Assembly (NCBI GenBank): GCA_016937215.1 | Contig: JAFGWI010000167.1 | Location: forward strand, 1 to 47,421 | DNA: 47,421 nucleotides | DNA from: Spirochaetales bacterium | GTDB lineage: Bacteria; Spirochaetota; Spirochaetia; SZUA-6; JAFGRV01 | Direction of reading: 5' to 3' | Shown here: positions 34,233 through 42,193 of the stretch, in pieces | Position numbering within the stretch: position 1 is the stretch's first letter | Layout: every line of letters begins with the position of its first letter | Notes under the pieces: model-generated | Databases searched by the model: none | What the model saw: the letters and a program-made list of their open reading frames with translations, nothing else | Told to the model about the DNA's origin: nothing | Position numbers and translations under genes: made by a program

Positions 34233-35735
34233 TTAGATTACGACATCTTCTATATATTCATTTTTTCGTCTGTTCGATCTGTAAAACAAGGCCATGCCGA
34301 ATGTTATCGGACCTATACGACCGATGAACATGAGTATAATGATGATTATTTTTCCCGCAATGCTTAAAGTGCTTGTTATTCCAGTGCTTAAACCTACGGT
34401 TCCCAAGGCGGAAGCAGCCTCGAAAAGCAATTTCGAGAAATCCAGATTTTCGGTAAAAAGAAGAGCATAAAAACCTATAAATAAAATCAGGATATAAAAG
34501 ACAAAGGTGCACATGGCAAATATGATTCTTTCATATGGAATTATTCTGTGCATCAATTTTATTTTGAAAATATTTCCCAAAACAAGTCGTAATTCTTTCT
34601 GACTTTCCTGGTCGGGATTTTTCTTCTTTGAAGCAATTTTACGAAGATTGAAAATTCTCTTCGCGAAATCAAATATACTCCTTTTTTTATCTGTATTTTG
34701 CTCATCGGAAATAAACTCTGCTTCATGTGAATAGGGGATAAATTCCTTATATTTATTCAAAACACTTTTAAGCAAGGCCCATAGGCTGCTAACCGTTGTA
34801 GATTTGATTCCACCACCGGTACCGGAGGGTGATGAACCGATAACCATCAATAATGTAAGCAGCAACAAGGAGGTTTGTTTGATCTGGTCTATGGGAATTG
34901 TGTTGAATCCTACGGTTGTGATTGCTGTCATGCTTTGGAAAAAGGACAATAAAATTTCATTCCCTTCAACACCCTTTTGAAGGTTGTGTTCGTTTAAAAA
35001 GAAAAAAATTGTTCCTATGATTAAAAGCCAGACTGTAAAATTCAATATGATTTTGCTGGTAAAGGTGATATTATTTTTTTTCTTTCGAATGATCAGCCAG
35101 ACATCGACCATTACGATATAGCCTATGGCACCGAGAATACTTAAAACACTAATCACAATATTTAAGGTAATATTTGTTGAGTAATTCTCAAAACTGTTTC
35201 CATAGAGACTAAAACCAGCGGTACAAAATGATGAAACACTATGGAAAATGGCGCTCCATAGCGGATTCACTCTGTTGTCCTGCCAGAAAATAAAAAACAG
35301 GAATATCGCGCCGATTAATTCGATAACTAATGTATATATCACTATGCTGCGGACGAATTTCGTCACTTTGAAATCCTTGGGAAGACTAAAAGAAGTTTCT
35401 AGAATGTTCTGCCTTTCAATCGAAATCTCTTTTTTGGAAGATAAGATAATGAATGACCCAAAGGTCATGTAGCCAAGTCCGCCTATTTGTATTAATAATA
35501 AAATGATGAAATTACCGAAAAAAGTATAATTTTCTGATATAGCAATTGTAGTGAGACCGGTGGTTGAGACAGCAGACACAGCTGTAAACAGGTTATCCAG
35601 AAAATCAACTGATTGTAATGTAAATATCGGAACACTTAGAATGATAGCGCCGGTTAAGCAGTAGATTAAATAACCTGAAAATAAAAGCCTTGAGGGTTCT
35701 CTTGTTTTTATCCACTTTTTAATTTTTTCTAACAT
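34233..35735 (-). CDS. TrkH/KtrB-type potassium channel subunit (second, with insertion)
   Basis: The protein has 500 residues. All four filter loops are present: SAVSTTGL near 56, SFCTAGFSL near 170, TAITTVGFNTI near 284 and SALGTVGLSTG near 443, plus GTGGGIKSTT. Between that motif (near 315) and the next helix (near 405) lies a charged, probably cytoplasmic insertion of about 75 residues (SHEAEFISDEQNTD, KRIFNLRKIASKKK) that is absent from the first KtrB. No ktrA gene is adjacent on this strand. The ATG has no clear ribosome site. It is convergent with ktrBA across a family-3 repeat. Confidence 0.92.
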   Translation of the reverse strand: MLEKIKKWIKTREPSRLLFSGYLIYCLTGAIILSVPIFTLQSVDFLDNLFTAVSAVSTTGLTTIAISENYTFFGNFIILLLIQIGGLGYMTFGSFIILSSKKEISIERQNILETSFSLPKDFKVTKFVRSIVIYTLVIELIGAIFLFFIFWQDNRVNPLWSAIFHSVSSFCTAGFSLYGNSFENYSTNITLNIVISVLSILGAIGYIVMVDVWLIIRKKKNNITFTSKIILNFTVWLLIIGTIFFFLNEHNLQKGVEGNEILLSFFQSMTAITTVGFNTIPIDQIKQTSLLLLTLLMVIGSSPSGTGGGIKSTTVSSLWALLKSVLNKYKEFIPYSHEAEFISDEQNTDKKRSIFDFAKRIFNLRKIASKKKNPDQESQKELRLVLGNIFKIKLMHRIIPYERIIFAMCTFVFYILILFIGFYALLFTENLDFSKLLFEAASALGTVGLSTGITSTLSIAGKIIIIILMFIGRIGPITFGMALFYRSNRRKNEYIEDVVI

Positions 35736-35810
35736 TTAATGATAATAATTGAGTATGGCGAATTAATCAAGAATACTTTCAGTAGTAGATTTTCCTAATA
35801 AAACAGATTT

Positions 35811-36767
35811 TTATTGAAAATTGTAGCGAAAAACAATAAACACCACATATAAAACAACAAAAATAATACCTTCGAATCTGTCTATGGTATGCTTTTTACC
35901 TGTAAACATGGATAAGAACAAGAGAAAAGTAGCAAATAGGGTGACGGAAATATCAATATAAAAACCCTCATCAACAGCCAGGGGTTTGATAACCGAGCTT
36001 ATACCCAAAATAAAAAAGATATTGAAAATATTGGAACCCACGACATTCCCAACAGCTATATCCGCTTTCTTCTTTCTGGCTGCCACAATAGATGTGACTA
36101 ATTCGGGCAAGGATGTGCCCAGAGCAACGACTGTTAATCCGATAAAAGACTCACTTATCTTCAAGTATCGGGCTATATTTACCGCATTGTCTACGATCCA
36201 TTTTCCCCCAAGGGTTAAGCCTGCTATACCCAGTATAATAAAAAGAATACTTTTTGTTATACCAAGAGTTTTTGTGTCACTCTGTTCTTCATTTGTTTTT
36301 GAAATGCTGAAGGCGTAGTACATAAAAAGTATAAAAAAACCAAGAAAAACAAAGCCGTCAATCCTTGAAAGGACTGAATGATCCCGATTGTCGATGATTT
36401 TATCCAGACCCGTAATTGCCAAAATAATGGCAGCCAGCAGACAAAAGGGAATTTCTTTCCAGACTGTTCCTTTTTCAACGGTTAATGGCCAGATTATCGC
36501 GGAAATACCCAGAACAAGAAAAATATTGGATATATTGCTCCCCGTTATATTGGCAATCGCGAGGTTTGTACTGCCCTGAATGCTTGCCATGATATTCACG
36601 ATTAATTCAGGGGCTGAAGTTCCGAAAGCGACTATGGTCAAACCAATGACCAGGTCGGATATTTTTAAAATGCGGGCGATTGAACAAGCCCCGTCGACAA
36701 ATAAATCCGCTCCCTTAATCAGGATAACAAATCCAATTACCAGAAAAATCGCCGATACAAGCATCAC
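35811..36767 (-). CDS. CaCA-superfamily sodium/calcium exchanger
   Basis: This 318-residue protein has two inverted halves of five helices. The two alpha repeats are clear: GTSAPELIVNI with GSNISNIFLVLG in the first half, and GTSLPELVTSI with GSNIFNIFFILG in the second. The acidic residues in SAPE and SLPE bind the cation. This is the YrbG/prokaryotic NCX layout with a short hydrophilic loop between halves. It probably exports Ca2+ in exchange for Na+ or H+; K+ dependence cannot be judged. It starts 75 bases before the second ktrB in the same direction, making a small ion-homeostasis cluster. Confidence 0.93.
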   Translation of the reverse strand: MMLVSAIFLVIGFVILIKGADLFVDGACSIARILKISDLVIGLTIVAFGTSAPELIVNIMASIQGSTNLAIANITGSNISNIFLVLGISAIIWPLTVEKGTVWKEIPFCLLAAIILAITGLDKIIDNRDHSVLSRIDGFVFLGFFILFMYYAFSISKTNEEQSDTKTLGITKSILFIILGIAGLTLGGKWIVDNAVNIARYLKISESFIGLTVVALGTSLPELVTSIVAARKKKADIAVGNVVGSNIFNIFFILGISSVIKPLAVDEGFYIDISVTLFATFLLFLSMFTGKKHTIDRFEGIIFVVLYVVFIVFRYNFQ

Positions 36768-36813
36768 AGCCCGCCTTGTTAATAATAAAGTTTTAAACTT
36801 GTTAAATTTTTAG

Positions 36814-37027
36814 TATTTGTTTAGCTAATGACTTATTTGGGCGTTTCCCCATTCCGCTTCGCTTCATGGGGTCGGGCTTTTCGCTTCAACTCCTCACAGA
36901 ACCTGTATTCACCACGGTGATTGTCCAAAGCAATGGCAAAAGATTAAAAAAACACCGGTCTGTTGCGGGGTTTTCGCTGCAATCCCTAACGCGATAATAG
37001 CTGAAAAATTAATATGCTAAACAAATA
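36814..37027 (+). repeat. GGGCGTT structured repeat (family 1), copy E with outer inverted repeats
   Basis: This is the longest copy, 214 bases. Outside the usual GGGCGTTTCCCC start and GCAATCCCTAACGC end it has a second pair of inverted termini, TATTTGTTTAGC (36814-36825) and GCTAAACAAATA (37016-37027). Hairpin 1 is CCCCAT/ATGGGG. The middle is less regular than in copies A and B. The outer termini recur at 46548-46559 and 47342-47353, suggesting they are the true ends of the mobile unit. Confidence 0.8.
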
Positions 37028-37032
37028 AATTT

Positions 37033-37887
37033 CTACAACATCTCGAAAGTCAATAATGATGGAACGCCGCTGTTGGCTTCATTGGTTATAATCATGGTTC
37101 CGTTTTTAAGGAAGGTTATTCCTTCTGCCTGTGGAAACAATTCAGGATTTAATGCTTCAATATATAGAAGGTCGCCTTTCTGGTCAATAACCAATAGTAG
37201 AAAATCTCTTGCTGAAATGATGTATATATGCTTTGTTACCGGATGAATGGCCAAACTGGCTGGTGAAAAATTGATCTTTTTTTTGGCTGTGAATAATTCT
37301 AAATTATTTTCTGTAATGTAATTTTCCAGCTCGTCAAGGTCCAGGATAAACGCCGGCTCATCCTGCAGTTTTTTTGTGCTAATATCAAATTCATAAATAT
37401 AACGTTCATTTTTTTTGTTTTTAATATCAGGTTTGTTTTTTCCGGATATTAAAAGACGATTATGATCAGGATCAAAGGCAAGTCCCTCGTTATCAGATGT
37501 TGGAAGTGACAATTTATAATTGTTTATTTTTCCGGAATTACCATTGATGGAAAAATCCGACCATTCGGTTAATCTTCCATCACTCCTTAATATGTAAATG
37601 GCATTACCGGTATAGGTCAAGCCTTCAAAATCACCTTGATTATCAAAGCGATTTGTCGCGACAATTTTTCCTGCTTGTAAATCGTGCACAAAAACAGTCC
37701 CGAATTCATCCTGAACACAGGCGACATATTGTAGATCAATATCGGTTAGCCCCGATACTTCATTTAATACGGCTGGCAGTATAATGCGTTTTTCCATTTT
37801 TGAAAAATCATATGGAAAAGCGGATTGAGAAAAACCGGTTAACGCGATAAACAAAGTAAATATAATAGATAATTTTATTTTCATCAT
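37033..37887 (-). CDS. SdiA-regulated-domain secreted beta-propeller-like protein
   Basis: The protein has 284 residues with an N-terminal signal peptide (IKLSIIFTLFIALTGFSQ). The rest is beta-rich with repeats typical of the SdiA-regulated/phytase-like propeller family: LNEVSGLT near 41, GDFEGLTYTG near 85, DNEGLAFDP near 130, FSPASLAIHP near 207 and PQAEGITFLKNG near 252. Such proteins are secreted, and ligand and function are poorly known. GGGAG lies about 5 bases before the ATG. It is a single gene, after a family-1 repeat and 205 bases from the PepSY-like gene. Confidence 0.82.
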   Translation of the reverse strand: MMKIKLSIIFTLFIALTGFSQSAFPYDFSKMEKRIILPAVLNEVSGLTDIDLQYVACVQDEFGTVFVHDLQAGKIVATNRFDNQGDFEGLTYTGNAIYILRSDGRLTEWSDFSINGNSGKINNYKLSLPTSDNEGLAFDPDHNRLLISGKNKPDIKNKKNERYIYEFDISTKKLQDEPAFILDLDELENYITENNLELFTAKKKINFSPASLAIHPVTKHIYIISARDFLLLVIDQKGDLLYIEALNPELFPQAEGITFLKNGTMIITNEANSGVPSLLTFEML

Positions 37888-38092
37888 CAGACTCCCTAAT
37901 TTATAGTATTTTTGTGTTTCAGTGATTGTTTCTGTCAGCGAAAGTTGCCGACTTTATTTATAATAACAGCATAGCTAATTTCCCCGGCCTGAAATTAAAA
38001 CGCCACAAGTGGCCATGTTCTTTAAACAATTGCTGTTTCCCCGGGTTTAACACCTCAGTATTCTGTTTTTCCGGTGTGATAAGTGAGGCGCC

Positions 38093-38584
38093 TCAATCGT
38101 CCAGTTCAATTTCCAGAATGGTTCCATCATCCTTGATTTCGAACTCATAAATTTTATCGCCGATGATTCCTTCCAGTTCATAAACCACCATCGTCTTTTT
38201 ATTTTTTACTTTTGCCTTGTAAAGATGAATGCCTTCGAGTACCTTTTTCGAGCTATTCTTGACAATATCCGGGACTTCTGAAAGTGGAACCTCGTCTTTG
38301 TCCGGTTTTTTTATTTCCTGTGTTATGACACTGCCATCGCCTTTAAGCTTGAATTCATAAACATCATTATCTTTAATGCCCTTGATCACAAAAGTCATTT
38401 CCTGTTTTTTATTTTTTTGTTTGACTTCGAAAACAAGTATGTCCGGAACCGCATTGTATACTGATTTAACAACAAGCCCGGGAACATCGGACAGTTTCAT
38501 TTTTTTATCATCATCAGAAAATAATTGCATTGAAACAAACAAATACAAAGCGCACATAAAAATGATTAAAACTCTTTTACCCAT
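38093..38584 (-). CDS. secreted protein with two PepSY-like repeats
   Basis: The protein has 163 residues with a signal peptide (VLIIFMCALYLFVSMQLFS). The mature part has two copies of one module. Each has a Val-Pro and helix segment (LSDVPGLVVKSVYNAVPD; LSEVPDIVKNSSKKVLEG), then a strand pair and a YEF...DGxI ending (VYEFKLKGDGSV; IYEFEIKDDGTI). This is the PepSY-like pattern found beside OmpR/HAMP kinase pairs, where such proteins are thought to act in the periplasm as inhibitors or sensors. The two-component genes lie just upstream on the same strand (97-base gap), which fits that association. Confidence 0.78.
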   Translation of the reverse strand: MGKRVLIIFMCALYLFVSMQLFSDDDKKMKLSDVPGLVVKSVYNAVPDILVFEVKQKNKKQEMTFVIKGIKDNDVYEFKLKGDGSVITQEIKKPDKDEVPLSEVPDIVKNSSKKVLEGIHLYKAKVKNKKTMVVYELEGIIGDKIYEFEIKDDGTILEIELDD

Positions 38585-38681
38585 AACTTTTCCTTTCCAA
38601 TTCTTGTTATCTTGTAAATTATACTAAAGGGCTATTACCGAACCATGGTCTCGAGATTATCTTTTGGTAATGTGGGATCTT

Positions 38682-40298
38682 TTAATAAAGAGGCAATATT
38701 ATTGTAAACGAAGAGCCTTTGTTCATTTTGCTTGTGAATCTGATTTCACCATCATGAATTTTAGCTATGGATGAAGCAAGGCTTAACCCCAGGCCATTAC
38801 CTGTAAGAAAGCGGCTGTTCTCACATCTGTAAAAACGTTCAAAAATATGTTTTTCATCATCTTTGGAAATACCAATGCCTGTATCTGTAATGATTATCAG
38901 TGCCTGGTCATTTTTTTTAATTAATGAAATGCCAACATCCCCCTTATTTGGAGTGAATTTAATGGCGTTATCAATAATATTGGCAATCATTCTCTGGATT
39001 TTTGTCAGATCACCATGGATGTTCACATCATTTTCTTGTAATTGAATAGTAAAATTAATATTCTTCAATTCAGCAACAGGAAGAAAAAGTTTGTAGGCTT
39101 CATTGATAATTGAATTTAAGCTGATTTTTTTTCTGTCCAGCTTTCCAATAGCTGTTTCATTTTGTGTTATCTCCAGCATTGTATTTATGATATTAACCAA
39201 ACGGTCGCATTCTTCCAGAATTTCACCAAAAGCTGAAAAATAACCACTCGTGTCAGCTTTTGAATTAACTGTGGTTTCGATGATTCCCCTAATACGTGTC
39301 AGCGGAGTACGCAGATCATGGGCAATATTGTCTGAAATCTCCTTTAGTTCGAAAACAAGTTTTTCGATTCTGGAAAGCATGCTGTTGAAGGATTCCACCA
39401 ATTCGCCGATTTCTTCTCCTTCATTACCAACCGCGACTCGATAGCTCAGATTTTCCTTATCAATCGTATTGGAAATCTTGACAACACGCTTTATACCAGC
39501 CATGGCTTTTCCGGAGATTATCCAGCTGAAGATGACACCTGATAGCATAATGATGAACAACAGGCTGAAAAAAAGAATCGATATTTTTGACAACAAATCA
39601 TATTCTTCACTTAATTTTATACCGCCCTGCAAAACTCGCCTGTCGGAAAGCCGCATATTCAAAACCCTGATTTTCAAGTGTTGATTTTCATGGGAAATGC
39701 TTTGTGTTTTCAAGCCAGTTTCATCCCGGGGAAACGGATTATCTTCCAGATCCTTCCAGGCATCCATATCGGAATTCGCGATAAGGCTGCCTTTTGTATC
39801 CATGAATAAAAAATAGACATGATCGGTTCCGTAAAAATGGGCCTCATCGATGAATTCATTTTCAAGGAATTCCGCTTCCGGCAAAAGCTCCCTGCCATTT
39901 ATTTTATAGAGATCGCCATTTTGATCCATCCATATTTCATACATCATGCTATGGGTGACACCCAGAAAAACAAAATAATCCTGATTGTTAACCCTCTCTG
40001 TTCCGGCCGATTTTATTACAAAATTTTCCATGAGTGTTCTTGTTTTTGTCATGATTTTTTCGGGAATATTTTTTAGAGATTTTCCGGAGCTGTTTTCATC
40101 AATGACCAATAGCCTTTCAGCGATTCTGTTCATGGATCGATTCAGGCGTTCATCAATCCTGCTTATCAAGTATTGCTCCAGGGAATTATAGGTAAAGCCA
40201 AAAAGAAACAGAAATGATAAAACAAAAAGCACAAAATAAAGCAATGTGATTTTGAATTTAACTGTTTTGAAAAAATTATTTCTTTTCTTCAAGAACAT
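38682..40298 (-). CDS. HAMP-domain sensor histidine kinase
   Basis: The kinase has 538 residues from ATG 40298. The frame is open to 40421, but that would lie inside the response regulator gene and gives a poor N-terminus. Layout: transmembrane helix near 15-33 (ITLLYFVLFVLSFLFLFGF), a periplasmic sensor of about 230 residues, a second helix near 262-285, HAMP, HisKA with the phospho-His in DNIAHDLRTPLTRIRG, and HATPase with NIIDNAIKFT, DTGIGI and GNGLGLSLA. The layout resembles heavy-metal-type CusS kinases. It overlaps the regulator by 23 bases and is followed by a PepSY-like gene, suggesting an envelope-stress or metal-sensing role. Confidence 0.94.
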   Translation of the reverse strand: MFLKKRNNFFKTVKFKITLLYFVLFVLSFLFLFGFTYNSLEQYLISRIDERLNRSMNRIAERLLVIDENSSGKSLKNIPEKIMTKTRTLMENFVIKSAGTERVNNQDYFVFLGVTHSMMYEIWMDQNGDLYKINGRELLPEAEFLENEFIDEAHFYGTDHVYFLFMDTKGSLIANSDMDAWKDLEDNPFPRDETGLKTQSISHENQHLKIRVLNMRLSDRRVLQGGIKLSEEYDLLSKISILFFSLLFIIMLSGVIFSWIISGKAMAGIKRVVKISNTIDKENLSYRVAVGNEGEEIGELVESFNSMLSRIEKLVFELKEISDNIAHDLRTPLTRIRGIIETTVNSKADTSGYFSAFGEILEECDRLVNIINTMLEITQNETAIGKLDRKKISLNSIINEAYKLFLPVAELKNINFTIQLQENDVNIHGDLTKIQRMIANIIDNAIKFTPNKGDVGISLIKKNDQALIIITDTGIGISKDDEKHIFERFYRCENSRFLTGNGLGLSLASSIAKIHDGEIRFTSKMNKGSSFTIILPLY

Positions 40299-40953
40299 AT
40301 CCAAAACCACGCACAGTGTGAAGAAGTTTGTTTTTGTAGGGCTTATCAATTTTTTCACGGAGTTTGCATATCCGGGCTTCAACCACATTTGTTTGAGGAT
40401 CAAAATTATAATCCCAGACATTTTCCATTATCATGACTTTTGAAACAACCTGGCCACTATGGCGCATCAGGTATTCAAGAAGCATGAATTCCAGAGGCTG
40501 AATATCAATCAGCTTGTCACCGCGCCAAACACGGTGTTTTAATAAATCAATCACAAGATCAGCCACAGACAGTGTCATTGGTTCCTGGCTTGCTTTTGCC
40601 CTACGGGTAACAGCTTGTATCCGGGCCAATAGTTCGGAAAAGGAAAATGGCTTAACAAGATAATCATCGCACCCTTTGTGAAGCCCCATTATCCTGTCAT
40701 CAAGAGCGCTTTTGGCGCTAAGAACGATGATAGGGACAGATATATTCTTTTCCCGGGTTTTATCTATAATTTTAAAACCATCCATCCCGGGAAGCATGAT
40801 ATCAAGTATCACCAGGTCAAAGCTTTCATTGTTTATCAATGCCAGGCCATCCAGACCATCTTGTGAATGCCTCACATTATATTGGGCCTGCTTTAAACCC
40901 TTAACAATAAATTGAGCTGTTTTTATGTCGTCCTCGATAAGCAATATTTTCAT
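40276..40953 (-). CDS. OmpR-family response regulator
   Basis: The protein has 225 residues. The receiver domain (1-115) has the acidic pair EDD, phospho-Asp in LVILDIMLPGMDG, switch Ser in IVLSAK, and Lys in DDYLVKPFSF. The winged-helix DNA-binding domain (about 128-225) ends VRGFGYVLEEKK, with the usual LMRHSGQVVSK and VEARICKLREKI. It is first in the pair with the HAMP kinase, overlapping by 23 bases, so translation is coupled. AGGAA lies before the ATG at 40953. The family assignment is certain; the target genes are unknown, and the PepSY-like gene nearby is a candidate. Confidence 0.96.
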   Translation of the reverse strand: MKILLIEDDIKTAQFIVKGLKQAQYNVRHSQDGLDGLALINNESFDLVILDIMLPGMDGFKIIDKTREKNISVPIIVLSAKSALDDRIMGLHKGCDDYLVKPFSFSELLARIQAVTRRAKASQEPMTLSVADLVIDLLKHRVWRGDKLIDIQPLEFMLLEYLMRHSGQVVSKVMIMENVWDYNFDPQTNVVEARICKLREKIDKPYKNKLLHTVRGFGYVLEEKK

Positions 40954-41225
40954 AATTATTCCTGTTTTTATAATAATACCAAAAATAATTTTTAAAGTCC
41001 TTATCCCGGGATGATTAAATCATTATTTTTTGGTAATGTTACAGAATCATAACTTCAGCTATTTTGTTACTGCGGCCCGAGGTCTTAGAATGTAAGCGAA
41101 TAACGATAGAGGCCTTTTTTTATTTAACACATGCTTGTTATGGTTTTCAGACCATTCTCTGCCCATTAACTTTTTTACGATAGAATGTCGGCTTGTTTTA
41201 TCTTCAATCATCATATTTATTATCA

Positions 41226-41397
41226 GGGCGTTTCCCTGTTGTTCAAAGCTTCATTACATTACGCTTTGAACAACAGGGCCGGGCTTTTCCGCAACTTCGC
41301 TGCCGCTCCGACCAAAAACCCCGCTGAAAAAGCGCGGGGTTTTTGGTGGCCGGTCTTTTTTCAAAAAAAGCCCGGCCTTGCTCCAATCCCTAACGCC
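41226..41397 (+). repeat. GGGCGTT structured repeat (family 1), copy B
   Basis: It runs from GGGCGTTTCCC to CCAATCCCTAACGCC. Hairpin 1: perfect 16-bp CCCTGTTGTTCAAAGC/GCTTTGAACAACAGGG (41234-41278). Box: GCAACTTCGCTGCCGCTCCG. Hairpin 2: perfect 14-bp ACCAAAAACCCCGC/GCGGGGTTTTTGGT (41311-41347). Hairpin 3: GGCCGG...CCGGCC. Compared with copy A, both sides of each stem have changed together. Confidence 0.88.
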
Positions 41398-41407
41398 TTT
41401 GGAGCTT

Positions 41408-41512
41408 CCCTCTATGTCAAGATACTTGTCACAAGTTTTTTGCAACAAAAATAATTGGCGAAAGTTTCCTTATCGATTTGCTTAAGGCTAACAACTATCT
41501 TGACATAGAGGG
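41408..41512. repeat. 105-base element with perfect 17-base terminal inverted repeats
   Basis: CCCTCTATGTCAAGATA (41408-41424) and TATCTTGACATAGAGGG (41496-41512) are exact inverted copies. The interior has a small palindrome ACTTGTCACAAGT and no coding frame. It directly follows copy B of the family-1 repeat and may be a separate small mobile element. I saw no other copy in the window. Confidence 0.65.
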
Positions 41513-41570
41513 GCCTGGGTTTGACATGAATATTTACCAGAAATATATGCGCGATCTCCTGAAACATAAT

Positions 41571-41637
41571 AGATTCTTCGTTGTTCCTCCTCAGAATATC
41601 ATCGGCCTGTCTTTTTCTGTAACGGCTGAATAGTTAC
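41571..41637 (-). repeat. partial family-2 arm with MITE-like terminus
   Basis: AGATTCTTCGTTG, then CCTCCTCAGAAT (41571-41597) matches family-2 arms. GGCTGAATAGTTAC (41624-41637) matches the right terminus of the element at 29122-29243. The left half is not recognisable. With the two preceding repeats it explains most of the 740-base gap 40954-41693. Confidence 0.5.
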
Positions 41638-41693
41638 GTTTTGGCATTATAATTAATGAAAAATATAGTTCAGATAGATAAGCGGCACTCATT

Positions 41694-42158
41694 TTATTTT
41701 TTAATTCCTATATAATATTCAACATTAATTTCATCGATGGATTGTCCATCCTTTAAATTGCTGAAAACTGTAAATAAATCAGTTGAAGGTGTAAGCCTTT
41801 TTTCTCTCATATAGTTTAAAAGCTTTATTCTGCTTTTATCAGCTGATAGAATGGTACCTTCATGGAATCCATAGAGGGCGTTTTCTATTTTAATTTCTTT
41901 TTTATAAATAAAATCCTCGGTTGATATAATTTCACCATCAATAACCATTAAGCATTCAAAATCCACCCCTGAATTTTTATCTAAAAGTGGATTATTATGG
42001 AATGATTCGATTCTAATGCCTAAAAAATTTTTTTCTTTCTCTGAAATATATTCTTCCATTTTTGTTATATAATCACCTATTTTTGATTGATGTAATATTT
42101 TTCTGAACTGCAAAAGATTTTGAAAATAAAGAGATTTGTCTTCTTCTATTTTTATCAT
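41694..42158 (-). CDS. GyrI-like/effector-binding-domain protein
   Basis: The protein has 154 residues. The C-terminal two thirds reads like a GyrI-like small-molecule-binding fold: FLGIRIESF near 45, ENALYGFHEGTILSADKSRIKLLNYM near 93-118 (the FHEG corresponds to the HEGPY-type strand), a DLFTVFSN near 127, and a final INVEYYIGIKK strand. The N-terminal 40 residues are helical. Stand-alone GyrI-like proteins bind, and sometimes hydrolyse, small molecules. As last gene of the adenylation/ACP cluster, 35 bases after its neighbour, it might bind or process the pathway product. That is inference. Confidence 0.6.
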   Translation of the reverse strand: MIKIEEDKSLYFQNLLQFRKILHQSKIGDYITKMEEYISEKEKNFLGIRIESFHNNPLLDKNSGVDFECLMVIDGEIISTEDFIYKKEIKIENALYGFHEGTILSADKSRIKLLNYMREKRLTPSTDLFTVFSNLKDGQSIDEINVEYYIGIKK

Positions 42159-42193
42159 CGACTAGTATACTCCTTTTAGTCATCTTTGATATG

